DNA of 6,572 nucleotides, from NCBI GenBank assembly GCA_946055365.1, contig CAMGFM010000075.1, positions 1 to 6,572 on the forward strand, read 5' to 3'. Each line of letters begins with the position of its first letter. The stretch's first letter is position 1. Made by a program: the position numbers and the translations under genes. The stretch comes from an uncultured Prevotella sp. (GTDB lineage: Bacteria; Bacteroidota; Bacteroidia; Bacteroidales; Bacteroidaceae). Of this stretch, positions 1 through 6,073 are shown piece after piece. The notes under the pieces are model-generated. The model was not told the origin of the DNA, did not search any database, and saw only the letters and a list, made by a program, of their open reading frames with translations.

Positions 1-64
1 CAACGCACAACATGACAATTAAGAACAGAACATCAATAACCCACAATTAATACATACAAAATAC

Positions 65-892
65 ATGCAGACAAGAGTATGGACTCCCGTAGAGGGATTT
101 GACTTCAAGGAGATACTGTTTGATGAACACGACGGCATAGCCAAGATAACAATCAACCGTCCGCGCTATCGCAATGCGTTCACCCCGCGCACCACATGGG
201 AGATGTCGCAGGCACTGGCATGGTGTCGCGAGGCGCAGCACATAGGCGTGGTGATACTCACGGGCGCAGGCGACAAGGCTTTCTGCGCAGGCGGCGACAT
301 GAACGTGAAAGGACGCGGCGGCTACGTGGGCGAAGACGGAGTGCCAAGGCTCAACGTGCTTGACGTGCAGAGGCAGATACGCTCGCTGCCAAAGCCCGTG
401 ATAGCCATGGTCAACGGCTTTGCCATCGGCGGCGGACACGTGCTGCACCTCATGTGCGACCTCACGATAGCAAGCGACAACGCCATCTTCGGACAGACGG
501 GGCCCAAGGTCGGCTCGTTTGACGCAGGCTTCGGGGCAAGCTATCTCGCACGCATCGTGGGGCAGAAAAAGGCAAGGGAAATATGGTTTATGTGCAGGCA
601 GTATAGCGCGGAGGAGGCAGAGCGCATGGGCATGGTAAACAAGGTGGTACCTCTTGATCGCCTGGAAGACACCTGCGTGGAATGGGCGCAGACCATGATG
701 GAACGCTCACCGCTCGCACTGCGCATGATAAAGGCGGGACTGAACGCCGAGCTTGACGGACAGGCCGGCATACAGGAACTCGCTGGCGACGCCACCATGC
801 TCTATTACATGCTCGACGAGGCACAGGAGGGCGGCAGGGCCTTTCTGGAGAAGCGCAAGCCCGACTTCAGCAAGTTTCCAAAGCTGCCCTGA
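65..892 (+). CDS. menB: 1,4-dihydroxy-2-naphthoyl-CoA synthase (MenB)
   Basis: This crotonase-fold enzyme closes the second ring of menaquinone by converting o-succinylbenzoyl-CoA to 1,4-dihydroxy-2-naphthoyl-CoA in the cytoplasm. The 275-residue protein has the usual family length. The oxyanion-hole segment CAGGD is at residues 74-78 and GFAIGGGH at 118-125. The family-specific block GQTGPKVGSFDAGFGASY spans 143-160, with catalytic Asp153 (E. coli Asp163). Gly146 and Trp174 correspond to E. coli Gly156 and Trp184, which mark the bicarbonate-dependent type of MenB. Tyr248 matches E. coli Tyr258, and the C-terminus KRKPDFSKF is typical. The ATG at 65 gives the normal N-terminus. It has no Shine-Dalgarno but follows an AT-rich leader, usual for Bacteroidota. 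No promoter is visible in bases 1-64, so transcription probably enters from an upstream men gene (menD is the usual neighbour; inference). Confidence 0.97.
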   Translation: MQTRVWTPVEGFDFKEILFDEHDGIAKITINRPRYRNAFTPRTTWEMSQALAWCREAQHIGVVILTGAGDKAFCAGGDMNVKGRGGYVGEDGVPRLNVLDVQRQIRSLPKPVIAMVNGFAIGGGHVLHLMCDLTIASDNAIFGQTGPKVGSFDAGFGASYLARIVGQKKAREIWFMCRQYSAEEAERMGMVNKVVPLDRLEDTCVEWAQTMMERSPLALRMIKAGLNAELDGQAGIQELAGDATMLYYMLDEAQEGGRAFLEKRKPDFSKFPKLP

Positions 893-913
893 TGCCACGC
901 AAAGACCGTGGCA
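893..913 (+). other. Stem-loop immediately after the menB stop codon
   Basis: TGCCACG (893-899) and CGTGGCA (907-913) form a perfect 7-bp stem around a 7-nt loop. It begins at the base after the TGA. No T-run follows, so it does not look like a standard intrinsic terminator. It could protect the menB 3' end or attenuate read-through into menC. Only the inverted repeat is seen directly; the role is inferred. Confidence 0.5.
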
Positions 914-985
914 GACAGCCCTGACAAGCATCGCATGACGCACGCACGGCTCTTGACAAAAGTCCACAAGGCAGGGCCTATTCGC

Positions 986-1085
986 AAAGCGGCACTTTAG
1001 ACATCCTAAAGCGGCACTTTGGCAACCCAAAGCGGCACTTTAGACATCACAAAGCGGCACTTTGGCAACCGCAAAGAGCCGCTTT
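986..1085. repeat. Array A: five 13-bp quasi-palindromes at 21-22 bp spacing
   Basis: The core AAAGCGGCACTTT occurs identically at 986-998, 1008-1020, 1029-1041 and 1051-1063. A fifth, near-inverted copy, AAAGAGCCGCTTT, lies at 1073-1085. Start-to-start distances are 22, 21, 22 and 22 bp. The linkers alternate between an AGACATC type and a GGCAACC type, so the first four copies form a duplicated unit of 43-44 bp. Some linkers have complementary ends, giving small hairpins: CTTTAG/CTAAAG (995-1011) and CTTTGG/CCAAAG (1017-1032). Copies four and five form a larger hairpin (1051-1085). The same core family recurs in array B before the fumarase gene. The array fills much of the menB-menC spacer. 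It could be a protein-binding array, a REP-like dispersed element or a processed RNA structure; the sequence does not decide. Confidence 0.9.
1051..1085 (+). other. Hairpin closing array A (7-nt loop)
   Basis: The left arm 1051-1064 (AAAGCGGCACTTTG) and right arm 1072-1085 (CAAAGAGCCGCTTT) pair at 13 of 14 positions around the loop GCAACCG. The single mismatch is A1059 against A1077. The hairpin has the same arm and loop geometry as the one at 5821-5853 in array B, but differs in loop sequence and in one base pair (C1055:G1081 here, A:T there). It ends with TTTAC, without a long T-run. Confidence 0.65.
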
Positions 1086-1156
1086 ACAAATCACGAGTCG
1101 GCAGCCTCACTTTCTTACACTCAATCACATTACACAGCCAAAACGACACAACGGTC

Positions 1157-2200
1157 ATGAACTACAAGATAAGCGTCACCCCAAGGGAGTTTCACTTCAA
1201 GCGTCCTGCCACAACATCGCGCGGAGCCTACACTTCGCGCCTCTCATGGATGGTGGAAATAAGCGACGCAGACCATCCCGAGCGCAAGGGCATCGGCGAA
1301 TGTGCGCCTCTGCCCGACCTCAGCTGCGACGCAATAAAGGACTATGGCGGCACTCTGCGCTCCATCTGCGACATGATAGAGGCCACGGGACGCATAAACC
1401 TTGACACATTGCGCCCCTATCCCTCAATGTGTCTCGGCATAGAGACGGCTCTGCTCGACATGGAGAACGGCGGCAAGGGGATAATATTTGACTCGCCGTT
1501 CACACGGGGCGAAACGGGAATAGTGATAAACGGACTGGTGTGGATGGGGTCGTATGATGAGATGGCAGAGAGGATAGAGGAGAAAAGGCAGGCGGGGTTC
1601 AGATGTATAAAACTCAAAATCGGGGCAATAGACTTTGAGCGCGAGCTGCAACTGATAAGGCAGATAAGGAGCGACTTCCCCAAAGAGAGCATAGAGCTGA
1701 GGGTGGATGCCAACGGCGGCTTCTCATTTGAGGAGGCACCGAGGGTGCTTGACACCCTCGCCAAGTATGACATCCACTCCATAGAACAGCCCATAAGGCA
1801 GCGTCAATGGAGGCAGATGGCAGAGCTGTGCAGGATTTCTGACGTGCATATAGCACTTGACGAGGAACTCATAGGGGTGAATATCCCCGACATGAAACGC
1901 TGCCTCGCAGACACGATAAAGCCAAGCTATCTGGTGCTGAAGCCATCGCTGCACGGAGGCTTCAAGGGCTGCCGCGAATGGATAGCCATTGCACGGGAGC
2001 GAGGCATCGGCTCGTGGGTCACAAGCGCGCTCGAGAGCAACATAGGACTGAACGCCGTGGCACAGTTTGCGGCTGACGTGTATGGCGCAGACCCCTCCAT
2101 GCCACAGGGACTCGGCACAGGGATGCTCTTTACCGACAATGTGGACATGCCGCTGGCAATAAAGGGCGACCGACTGTGGAGAACAGTAGGCCAACAGTGA
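1157..2200 (+). CDS. menC: o-succinylbenzoate synthase (MenC), enolase superfamily
   Basis: MenC dehydrates SHCHC to o-succinylbenzoate in menaquinone synthesis, two steps before MenB. From the ATG at 1157 the protein has 347 residues. An N-terminal capping domain with the GIGECAPLPDLS motif (45-56) precedes the (beta/alpha)7-beta barrel. The catalytic lysines form the KxK motif at Lys152 and Lys154. The metal ligands are Asp184 (RVDAN), Glu210 (SIEQP) and Asp235 (ALDEE), and the second-side lysine is Lys262 (LVLKPS). All match the enolase-superfamily OSBS layout. The frame stays open upstream to a TTG at 1019, but that stretch only translates array A, whereas MNYKISVTPREFHF matches the normal MenC N-terminus. 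No Bacteroidetes promoter is seen in the spacer. The sister N-succinylamino-acid racemase activity is possible in this family, but the menB neighbour favours OSBS. No menE follows. Confidence 0.95.
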   Translation: MNYKISVTPREFHFKRPATTSRGAYTSRLSWMVEISDADHPERKGIGECAPLPDLSCDAIKDYGGTLRSICDMIEATGRINLDTLRPYPSMCLGIETALLDMENGGKGIIFDSPFTRGETGIVINGLVWMGSYDEMAERIEEKRQAGFRCIKLKIGAIDFERELQLIRQIRSDFPKESIELRVDANGGFSFEEAPRVLDTLAKYDIHSIEQPIRQRQWRQMAELCRISDVHIALDEELIGVNIPDMKRCLADTIKPSYLVLKPSLHGGFKGCREWIAIARERGIGSWVTSALESNIGLNAVAQFAADVYGADPSMPQGLGTGMLFTDNVDMPLAIKGDRLWRTVGQQ

Positions 2201-2300
2201 GGCATGGCATCACCCAAGCATAGAGAAACCAACATTCACGCCAAGTCCGCAGAGTCACAGACATAGCCACGGCTTGCATGTGACACCACGGGAGAAGGCG

Positions 2301-2314
2301 CATGTAACATGTAA
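2301..2314 (+). repeat. Short tandem CATGTAA repeat upstream of hflX
   Basis: CATGTAA occurs twice head to tail (2301-2307, 2308-2314). Within it, CATGT-A-ACATG (2301-2311) is a perfect 5-bp-arm palindrome, about 30 bp before the hflX start. It could be an operator or part of the hflX leader, or chance. No TAnnTTTG promoter element was found in this 141-bp spacer. Confidence 0.3.
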
Positions 2315-2341
2315 CGTATACCGAAAAAGACATTACTCTAA

Positions 2342-3592
2342 ATGAAAGAATTTGTTATATCAGAGGTCAAGGCTGAGACAGCCGTGCTGGTGGGGCTCAT
2401 CACACGCGACCAAGACGAAGAAAAAACCAAGGAATATCTCGACGAACTCGAGTTTCTCGCCGACACGGCAGGCGCAGTGACCGTCAAGAGATTTACACAG
2501 CGCGTGGGCGGGCCAAGCTCCGTCACCTACGTGGGCTCGGGCAAGCTCGAGGAGATAAGACAGTACATTCTCGACGAGGAAGAGGCCGAGCGGCCCGTGG
2601 GAATGGTGATATTTGACGACGAGCTTACCGCCAAACAGATAAGAAACATTGAAAAGGCTCTCTGCGTAAAGATACTCGACCGCACGTCGCTCATACTCGA
2701 CATCTTCGCAATGCGCGCACAGACAGCCGCAGCAAAGACACAGGTGGAGCTGGCACAGCACCGCTATATGCTGCCAAGGCTGCAACGGCTGTGGACACAC
2801 CTTGAACGACAGGGCGGAGGCTCGGGCTCGGGCGGCGGAAAGGGCAGTGTGGGACTGAGAGGACCGGGCGAGACGCAGCTCGAGATGGACCGACGCATCA
2901 TCCTGCAACGCATCACTCTGCTCAAACAGAGACTTGAGGAGATAGACAAGCAGAAAACCACACAGCGCAAGAACCGCGGACGACTCATAAGGGTGGCTCT
3001 CGTGGGATATACCAACGTGGGCAAGTCGACAATCATGAACATGCTCGCCAAGAGCGAGGTGTTTGCTGAGAACAAACTGTTTGCCACGCTCGACACAACC
3101 GTAAGAAAGGTGGTGGTGGAGAACCTTCCGTTTTTGCTGGCCGACACCGTGGGCTTCATAAGAAAGCTGCCCACCGACCTCGTGGACTCATTCAAGTCTA
3201 CTCTCGACGAGGTCAGGGAGGCCGACCTGCTGCTGCACGTTGTGGACATTTCACATCCCGACTTTGAAGAGCAGATAAGCGTGGTGGAAAACACGCTCAA
3301 GGACTTGCAGTGCGGCGACAAGCCAAGCATGATTGTGTTTAACAAAATCGACAACTACTCATGGACTGAAAAGGAAGAGGATGATCTCACGCCGCCGACA
3401 AAGGAAAACATATCACTAAGCGAACTCAAACGCACGTGGATGGCGCGCCTCGGAGGCGAAAACTGCATGTTCATATCGGCTAAAGAGAAAATCAACATCG
3501 ACGAATTTAGGGACACCATATACAAAAGGGTGAGGGAAATGCACGTACAGAAGTATCCCTACAACGACTTTCTCTATGAAAGCGAATATTAA
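2342..3592 (+). CDS. hflX: GTPase HflX, ribosome-binding/ribosome-splitting factor
   Basis: HflX is a cytoplasmic GTPase that binds the 50S subunit and, in studied bacteria, splits stalled or idle ribosomes under stress. The 416-residue protein has the N-terminal HflX domain, including YVGSGKLEEI (63-72) and LDRTSLILDIFAMRA (112-126). A glycine-rich linker (158-168) and the HflX signature GLRGPGETQLE (171-181) follow. The GTPase domain shows G1 GYTNVGKS (222-229), G2 region ATLDTTVRK (248-256), G3 DTVGF (268-272), G4 NKID (334-337) and G5 SAK (379-381). All nucleotide-binding motifs are intact. A charged helical stretch before G1 (about 182-212) is typical of the family. The ATG at 2342 follows an AT-rich stretch and has no Shine-Dalgarno. 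The gene lies 141 bp after menC; co-transcription is possible but not shown. Confidence 0.97.
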   Translation: MKEFVISEVKAETAVLVGLITRDQDEEKTKEYLDELEFLADTAGAVTVKRFTQRVGGPSSVTYVGSGKLEEIRQYILDEEEAERPVGMVIFDDELTAKQIRNIEKALCVKILDRTSLILDIFAMRAQTAAAKTQVELAQHRYMLPRLQRLWTHLERQGGGSGSGGGKGSVGLRGPGETQLEMDRRIILQRITLLKQRLEEIDKQKTTQRKNRGRLIRVALVGYTNVGKSTIMNMLAKSEVFAENKLFATLDTTVRKVVVENLPFLLADTVGFIRKLPTDLVDSFKSTLDEVREADLLLHVVDISHPDFEEQISVVENTLKDLQCGDKPSMIVFNKIDNYSWTEKEEDDLTPPTKENISLSELKRTWMARLGGENCMFISAKEKINIDEFRDTIYKRVREMHVQKYPYNDFLYESEY

Positions 3593-3684
3593 ACCGTGAC
3601 ACAACAACGGCTGCGACACACCCGGCATCACGTCACAGGCGACACTGCAACGACAGCGGAACGCACGAGACTGCGCAGACACGG

Positions 3685-3697
3685 GCGCGGCACGCGC
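3685..3697 (+). other. Short GC-rich hairpin in the hflX-DUF4954 spacer
   Basis: GCGCG (3685-3689) and CGCGC (3693-3697) form a 5-bp stem with a GCA loop. No T-run follows, so this is at best a weak pause or termination site for hflX. The rest of the 198-bp spacer (3593-3790) holds no gene or clear promoter. Its last 45 bases turn sharply AT-rich before the next start. Confidence 0.3.
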
Positions 3698-3790
3698 GAA
3701 TGGCGCAGGCAATGGCAGCATGGGGCGTGATGACGGGGCGTGCAGAATATACTACAATTATATATACAGACTTACAAAAAACACAATGTC

Positions 3791-5638
3791 ATGAGACAGC
3801 TATTGGAAGAAGAAATTGCCGCACTGGAACAAAACGGTTGTCAAGCGGAAGACTGGACGAGAATTGTGGTGGACGACGATTTCCACGCGGACAGACTGCA
3901 CCGCGTGACGATGTATGGCGACATCACGCTCGGCAAGTTTGACGGCTACATGGAAGTGAGCAAAGGATTCAACAAGAAGACGGGCATCTACAACGCCACA
4001 CTGCGCAACGTGACCATAGGAGACGACTGTCTTGTCGAGAATGTGGCGGGATATATCAACAACTATGCGATTGGCAACGGCTGCCACATATCCAACGTCT
4101 GCACAATGGAGACAACGGAGGGCGCAACCTACGGCGAGGGCAATCTCATATCCGTACTCAACGAAGTGGGTGAGGGCAACCTGATAATATACCACGGACT
4201 CACGAGCCAGTTTGCCGCATTCATGGTAAAGCACTTCAGCAACAAGGCAGTCAAGGATGCCGTGTGGCGACTCATACGCGAGGAGACGGTGCGCACAATG
4301 CCCGAGACTGCCACCATAGGCAACGGCGTGAAGATAGTCAACACCAAGGAGCTGACCAACACGATAGTATATGACGACTGCGAAATATCGGGCGCGGCGC
4401 GCCTCAGCGACTGCACGATAATGAGTTCCGCACAATCAAACGTGTTTATAGGCACTGGCGTGATATGCGAGAACTCTATCATCTCCGAGGGGTCGTCAGT
4501 TATCAACAGCGTGAAGATGCAAAACTGTTTTGTGGGCGAGGCCTGCAAGATCAGCAACGGCTTCACGGCCTCAGACAGCGTGTTCTTTGCCAACAGCTAC
4601 ATGTCAAACGGCGAGGCATGTGCCGCATTCTGCGGCCCGTTCACGGCCAGCCACCACAAGAGCAGCCTGCTGATAGGAGGCATGTTCTCGTTTTATAACG
4701 CTGGCTCCGCCACCAACTTCTCCAACCACGCCTATAAGATGGGGCCTATGCACTACGGCACGCTCGAGCGAGGCTCCAAGACAGCGTCGGGCGCATACGT
4801 GCTGATGCCAGCACACATAGGCACGTTCTCCGTGTGCTTTGGCAAGCTGATGTATCACCCCGACACGCGCAGCCTGCCTTTCTCCTATCTCATAGCCTAC
4901 AACGACACGATGTATCTCGTGCCTGGACGCAACCTTACTACCGTAGGTCTCTACCGCGACATAAGGAAATGGCCAAAGCGCGACATGAGACCCGTGTCTG
5001 AACGCAAGAGTGTGGTCAACTTTGACTGGCTCTCGCCATTCTCTGTGGGCGAGATACTCGAAGGAAAGAAGATACTCGAAGACCTCGCCAACGCCTCGGG
5101 ACACAACGTGTCGTCATATAACTACCACGAATATGAGATAAAGAACTCGTCACTGCACAAGGGCATAAAATATTATGACATCGCTCTAAGGATATACATG
5201 GGAGCCGTGCTGAAGAGACACGCTCCCGTGACCCCAACGTCTGACATCGGCAAGGGCAAATGGGTGGATCTCGCTGGCCTGCTGATGCCCGAGTCGGAGG
5301 AACAGAGACTTGTGGAGGACATATTGTCGGGCGAAATCGAGACTACGCACGACGTGGTGAGGAGGTTTGAGGAAATCGACGGCAACTATCCCGAGTATCG
5401 CTGGACGTGGACTTATGACATGATGCTCGAATACTATGGGTTTGACGAGCTGAACGATGACAACGTGGAAAGGATAAAGCAGGATTATGTGAACGCAAGA
5501 CGCGCGTGGATAGCTGAGATAAAGAAAGACGCAGCCAAGGAGTTTGAACTCGGCGACGTGGAGAGGGAGGTATTTGGAAACTTCAACGAACAGCTCGACA
5601 GAGAGGTTGACTTTGAGAAGCAGAAACTCTACATGTAA
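3791..5638 (+). CDS. Conserved left-handed beta-helix protein, DUF4954-type, function unknown
   Basis: I recognise this as the DUF4954-type family common in Bacteroidales; no function is established to my knowledge. From the ATG at 3791 it has 615 residues. Imperfect hexapeptide-type repeats indicate a left-handed beta-helix like that of acyl- and nucleotidyltransferases: residues about 68-103 (VTIGDDC, YAIGNGC), 174-211 (ATIGNGV, TIVYDDC) and 216-288 (VFIGTGV, SIISEGS, CFVGEAC). A strongly patterned block follows, NAGSATNFSNHAYKMGPMHYG (303-323) and then GSKTASGAYVLMPAHIGTFS (328-347), which looks like an active or binding site. The C-terminal half is mainly helical and charged, possibly coiled at 555-615. 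No signal peptide or membrane segment is visible, so it is probably cytoplasmic. An upstream GTG at 3740 would add 17 residues (MQNILQLYIQTYKKHNV), but MRQLLEEEIAALEQ fits the family start better. Sugar-nucleotide or acyl transfer is only a fold-based guess. Confidence 0.85.
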   Translation: MRQLLEEEIAALEQNGCQAEDWTRIVVDDDFHADRLHRVTMYGDITLGKFDGYMEVSKGFNKKTGIYNATLRNVTIGDDCLVENVAGYINNYAIGNGCHISNVCTMETTEGATYGEGNLISVLNEVGEGNLIIYHGLTSQFAAFMVKHFSNKAVKDAVWRLIREETVRTMPETATIGNGVKIVNTKELTNTIVYDDCEISGAARLSDCTIMSSAQSNVFIGTGVICENSIISEGSSVINSVKMQNCFVGEACKISNGFTASDSVFFANSYMSNGEACAAFCGPFTASHHKSSLLIGGMFSFYNAGSATNFSNHAYKMGPMHYGTLERGSKTASGAYVLMPAHIGTFSVCFGKLMYHPDTRSLPFSYLIAYNDTMYLVPGRNLTTVGLYRDIRKWPKRDMRPVSERKSVVNFDWLSPFSVGEILEGKKILEDLANASGHNVSSYNYHEYEIKNSSLHKGIKYYDIALRIYMGAVLKRHAPVTPTSDIGKGKWVDLAGLLMPESEEQRLVEDILSGEIETTHDVVRRFEEIDGNYPEYRWTWTYDMMLEYYGFDELNDDNVERIKQDYVNARRAWIAEIKKDAAKEFELGDVEREVFGNFNEQLDREVDFEKQKLYM

Positions 5639-5675
5639 GACCCGCGGCAAGCGGACAACCGCATAGGCAGAGTGA

Positions 5676-5775
5676 CTCATTGCAACATGAATATGCCTCA
5701 TTGCATCAGTGAAAACTACTCATTGCATCAGCAGAGCGTGCCTCATCACATCAGGTAAACGGCTCATTGCATCAG
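5676..5775. repeat. Array C: five CTCATTGCATCAG units at 21-23 bp spacing
   Basis: Units begin at 5676, 5697, 5719, 5742 and 5763, so the spacing is 21, 22, 23 and 21 bp. Units two, three and five carry the full 13-mer CTCATTGCATCAG. Unit one reads CTCATTGCAACAT and unit four CTCATCACATCAG. The 8-10 bp linkers are unrelated in sequence. The core is not palindromic, unlike array B just downstream, yet the core length and period are the same. The CTGATGC at 5812-5818 inside array B is the reverse complement of the unit end GCATCAG, so the two arrays could pair. No coding role is apparent. Confidence 0.85.
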
Positions 5776-5797
5776 CAGGGTGTGCGCACGTGACAGC

Positions 5798-5876
5798 AAA
5801 GTGGCACTTTACTGATGCCGAAGAGGCACTTTGCGGCCGCCAAAGTGCCTCTTTACGCCTGTAAAAGCGGCTCTTT
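5798..5876. repeat. Array B: four 13-bp quasi-palindromes at exact 22-bp spacing
   Basis: Cores lie at 5798-5810 (AAAGTGGCACTTT, a perfect palindrome around one base), 5820-5832 (GAAGAGGCACTTT), 5842-5854 (AAAGTGCCTCTTT) and 5864-5876 (AAAGCGGCTCTTT). Every start-to-start distance is 22 bp, close to two helical turns. Together with array A the consensus is AAAGNGSCNCTTT. Copies two and three form a 13-bp perfect stem-loop, and TTTAC/GTAAA (5852-5865) pair across the third linker. The array lies 120 bp upstream of the fumarase promoter and 160 bp after the DUF4954 stop codon. It is outside the predicted fumarase transcript. Confidence 0.9.
5821..5853 (+). other. Perfect 13-bp stem-loop within array B
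   Basis: AAGAGGCACTTTG (5821-5833) and CAAAGTGCCTCTT (5841-5853) are exact reverse complements around the loop CGGCCGC. A G:T pair (5820:5854) can extend the stem. The centre contains GCGGCCGC. Only TTTACG follows, so a classical U-tract is missing, but it could still define the 3' end of the DUF4954 transcript and shield the fumarase promoter downstream. The geometry equals the array A hairpin. Confidence 0.7.
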
Positions 5877-5996
5877 ACAAACGAGGCGAGGCGACGCGCC
5901 GAAAGCAAAAGCACAGCCCTGCCTGTGCATTGCAAACAAACGGTGGCAAAATGCCGAATGTTTGGCTGATGACAACAATAAAAAACAGAGGAAGAT

Positions 5997-6029
5997 TTTG
6001 GTTTTTATGGGCGATTTTGATTAACTTTG
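5997..6029 (+). promoter_or_regulatory. Bacteroidetes-type promoter of the fumarase gene
   Basis: TTTG (5997-6000) and TAACTTTG (6022-6029) are separated by 21 bp. This matches the Bacteroides sigma-ABfr consensus TTTG-(19-21)-TAnnTTTG without a mismatch. Transcription would begin about 5-8 bases later, giving a leader of roughly 35-40 nt before the ATG at 6074. The surrounding DNA is markedly more AT-rich than the repeats upstream. It is the only convincing match to this consensus in the window's spacers. Confidence 0.85.
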
Positions 6030-6073
6030 CACCTATCTGAAACTATTACACATTAATAACACCGACAACGATT

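Noticed and set aside
953..984. TTGACA-20 bp-TATTCG as a promoter for menC
   Set aside because: The spacing and -10 are poor, and Bacteroidota use TTTG/TAnnTTTG elements instead of the E. coli type.
986..1085. CRISPR array
   Set aside because: Repeats are 13 bp with 8-9 bp linkers that themselves recur; true CRISPR repeats and spacers are far longer, and no cas gene is present.
1019..1156. TTG-started 46-residue N-terminal extension of MenC
   Set aside because: It translates array A, has no likeness to MenC N-termini, and the ATG at 1157 gives the family-typical start and length.
3722..3742. Direct repeat GGGGCGTG (3722-3729, 3735-3742)
   Set aside because: An isolated 8-bp pair in GC-rich spacer DNA, with no related copies or symmetry; likely chance.
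3740..3790. GTG-started 17-residue extension of the DUF4954-type protein
   Set aside because: It lies in AT-rich leader DNA. The ATG at 3791 begins the sequence resembling the family N-terminus.
3700..3942. 80-aa open frame overlapping the start of the DUF4954 gene
   Set aside because: It lies out of frame over a well-supported gene, with Arg-rich shadow composition.
5651..5662. GCGG-ACAA-CCGC hairpin after the DUF4954 stop as terminator
   Set aside because: Only a 4-bp stem and no T-run; too weak to call.
5815..6024. 69-aa open frame downstream of the DUF4954 gene
   Set aside because: It begins inside array B, ends in the fumarase promoter and matches no protein family I know; kept only as an alternative in the findings.
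5831..6040. Second 69-aa open frame overlapping the former in another frame
   Set aside because: It overlaps the repeats and the full fumarase promoter, without start signals or family likeness.
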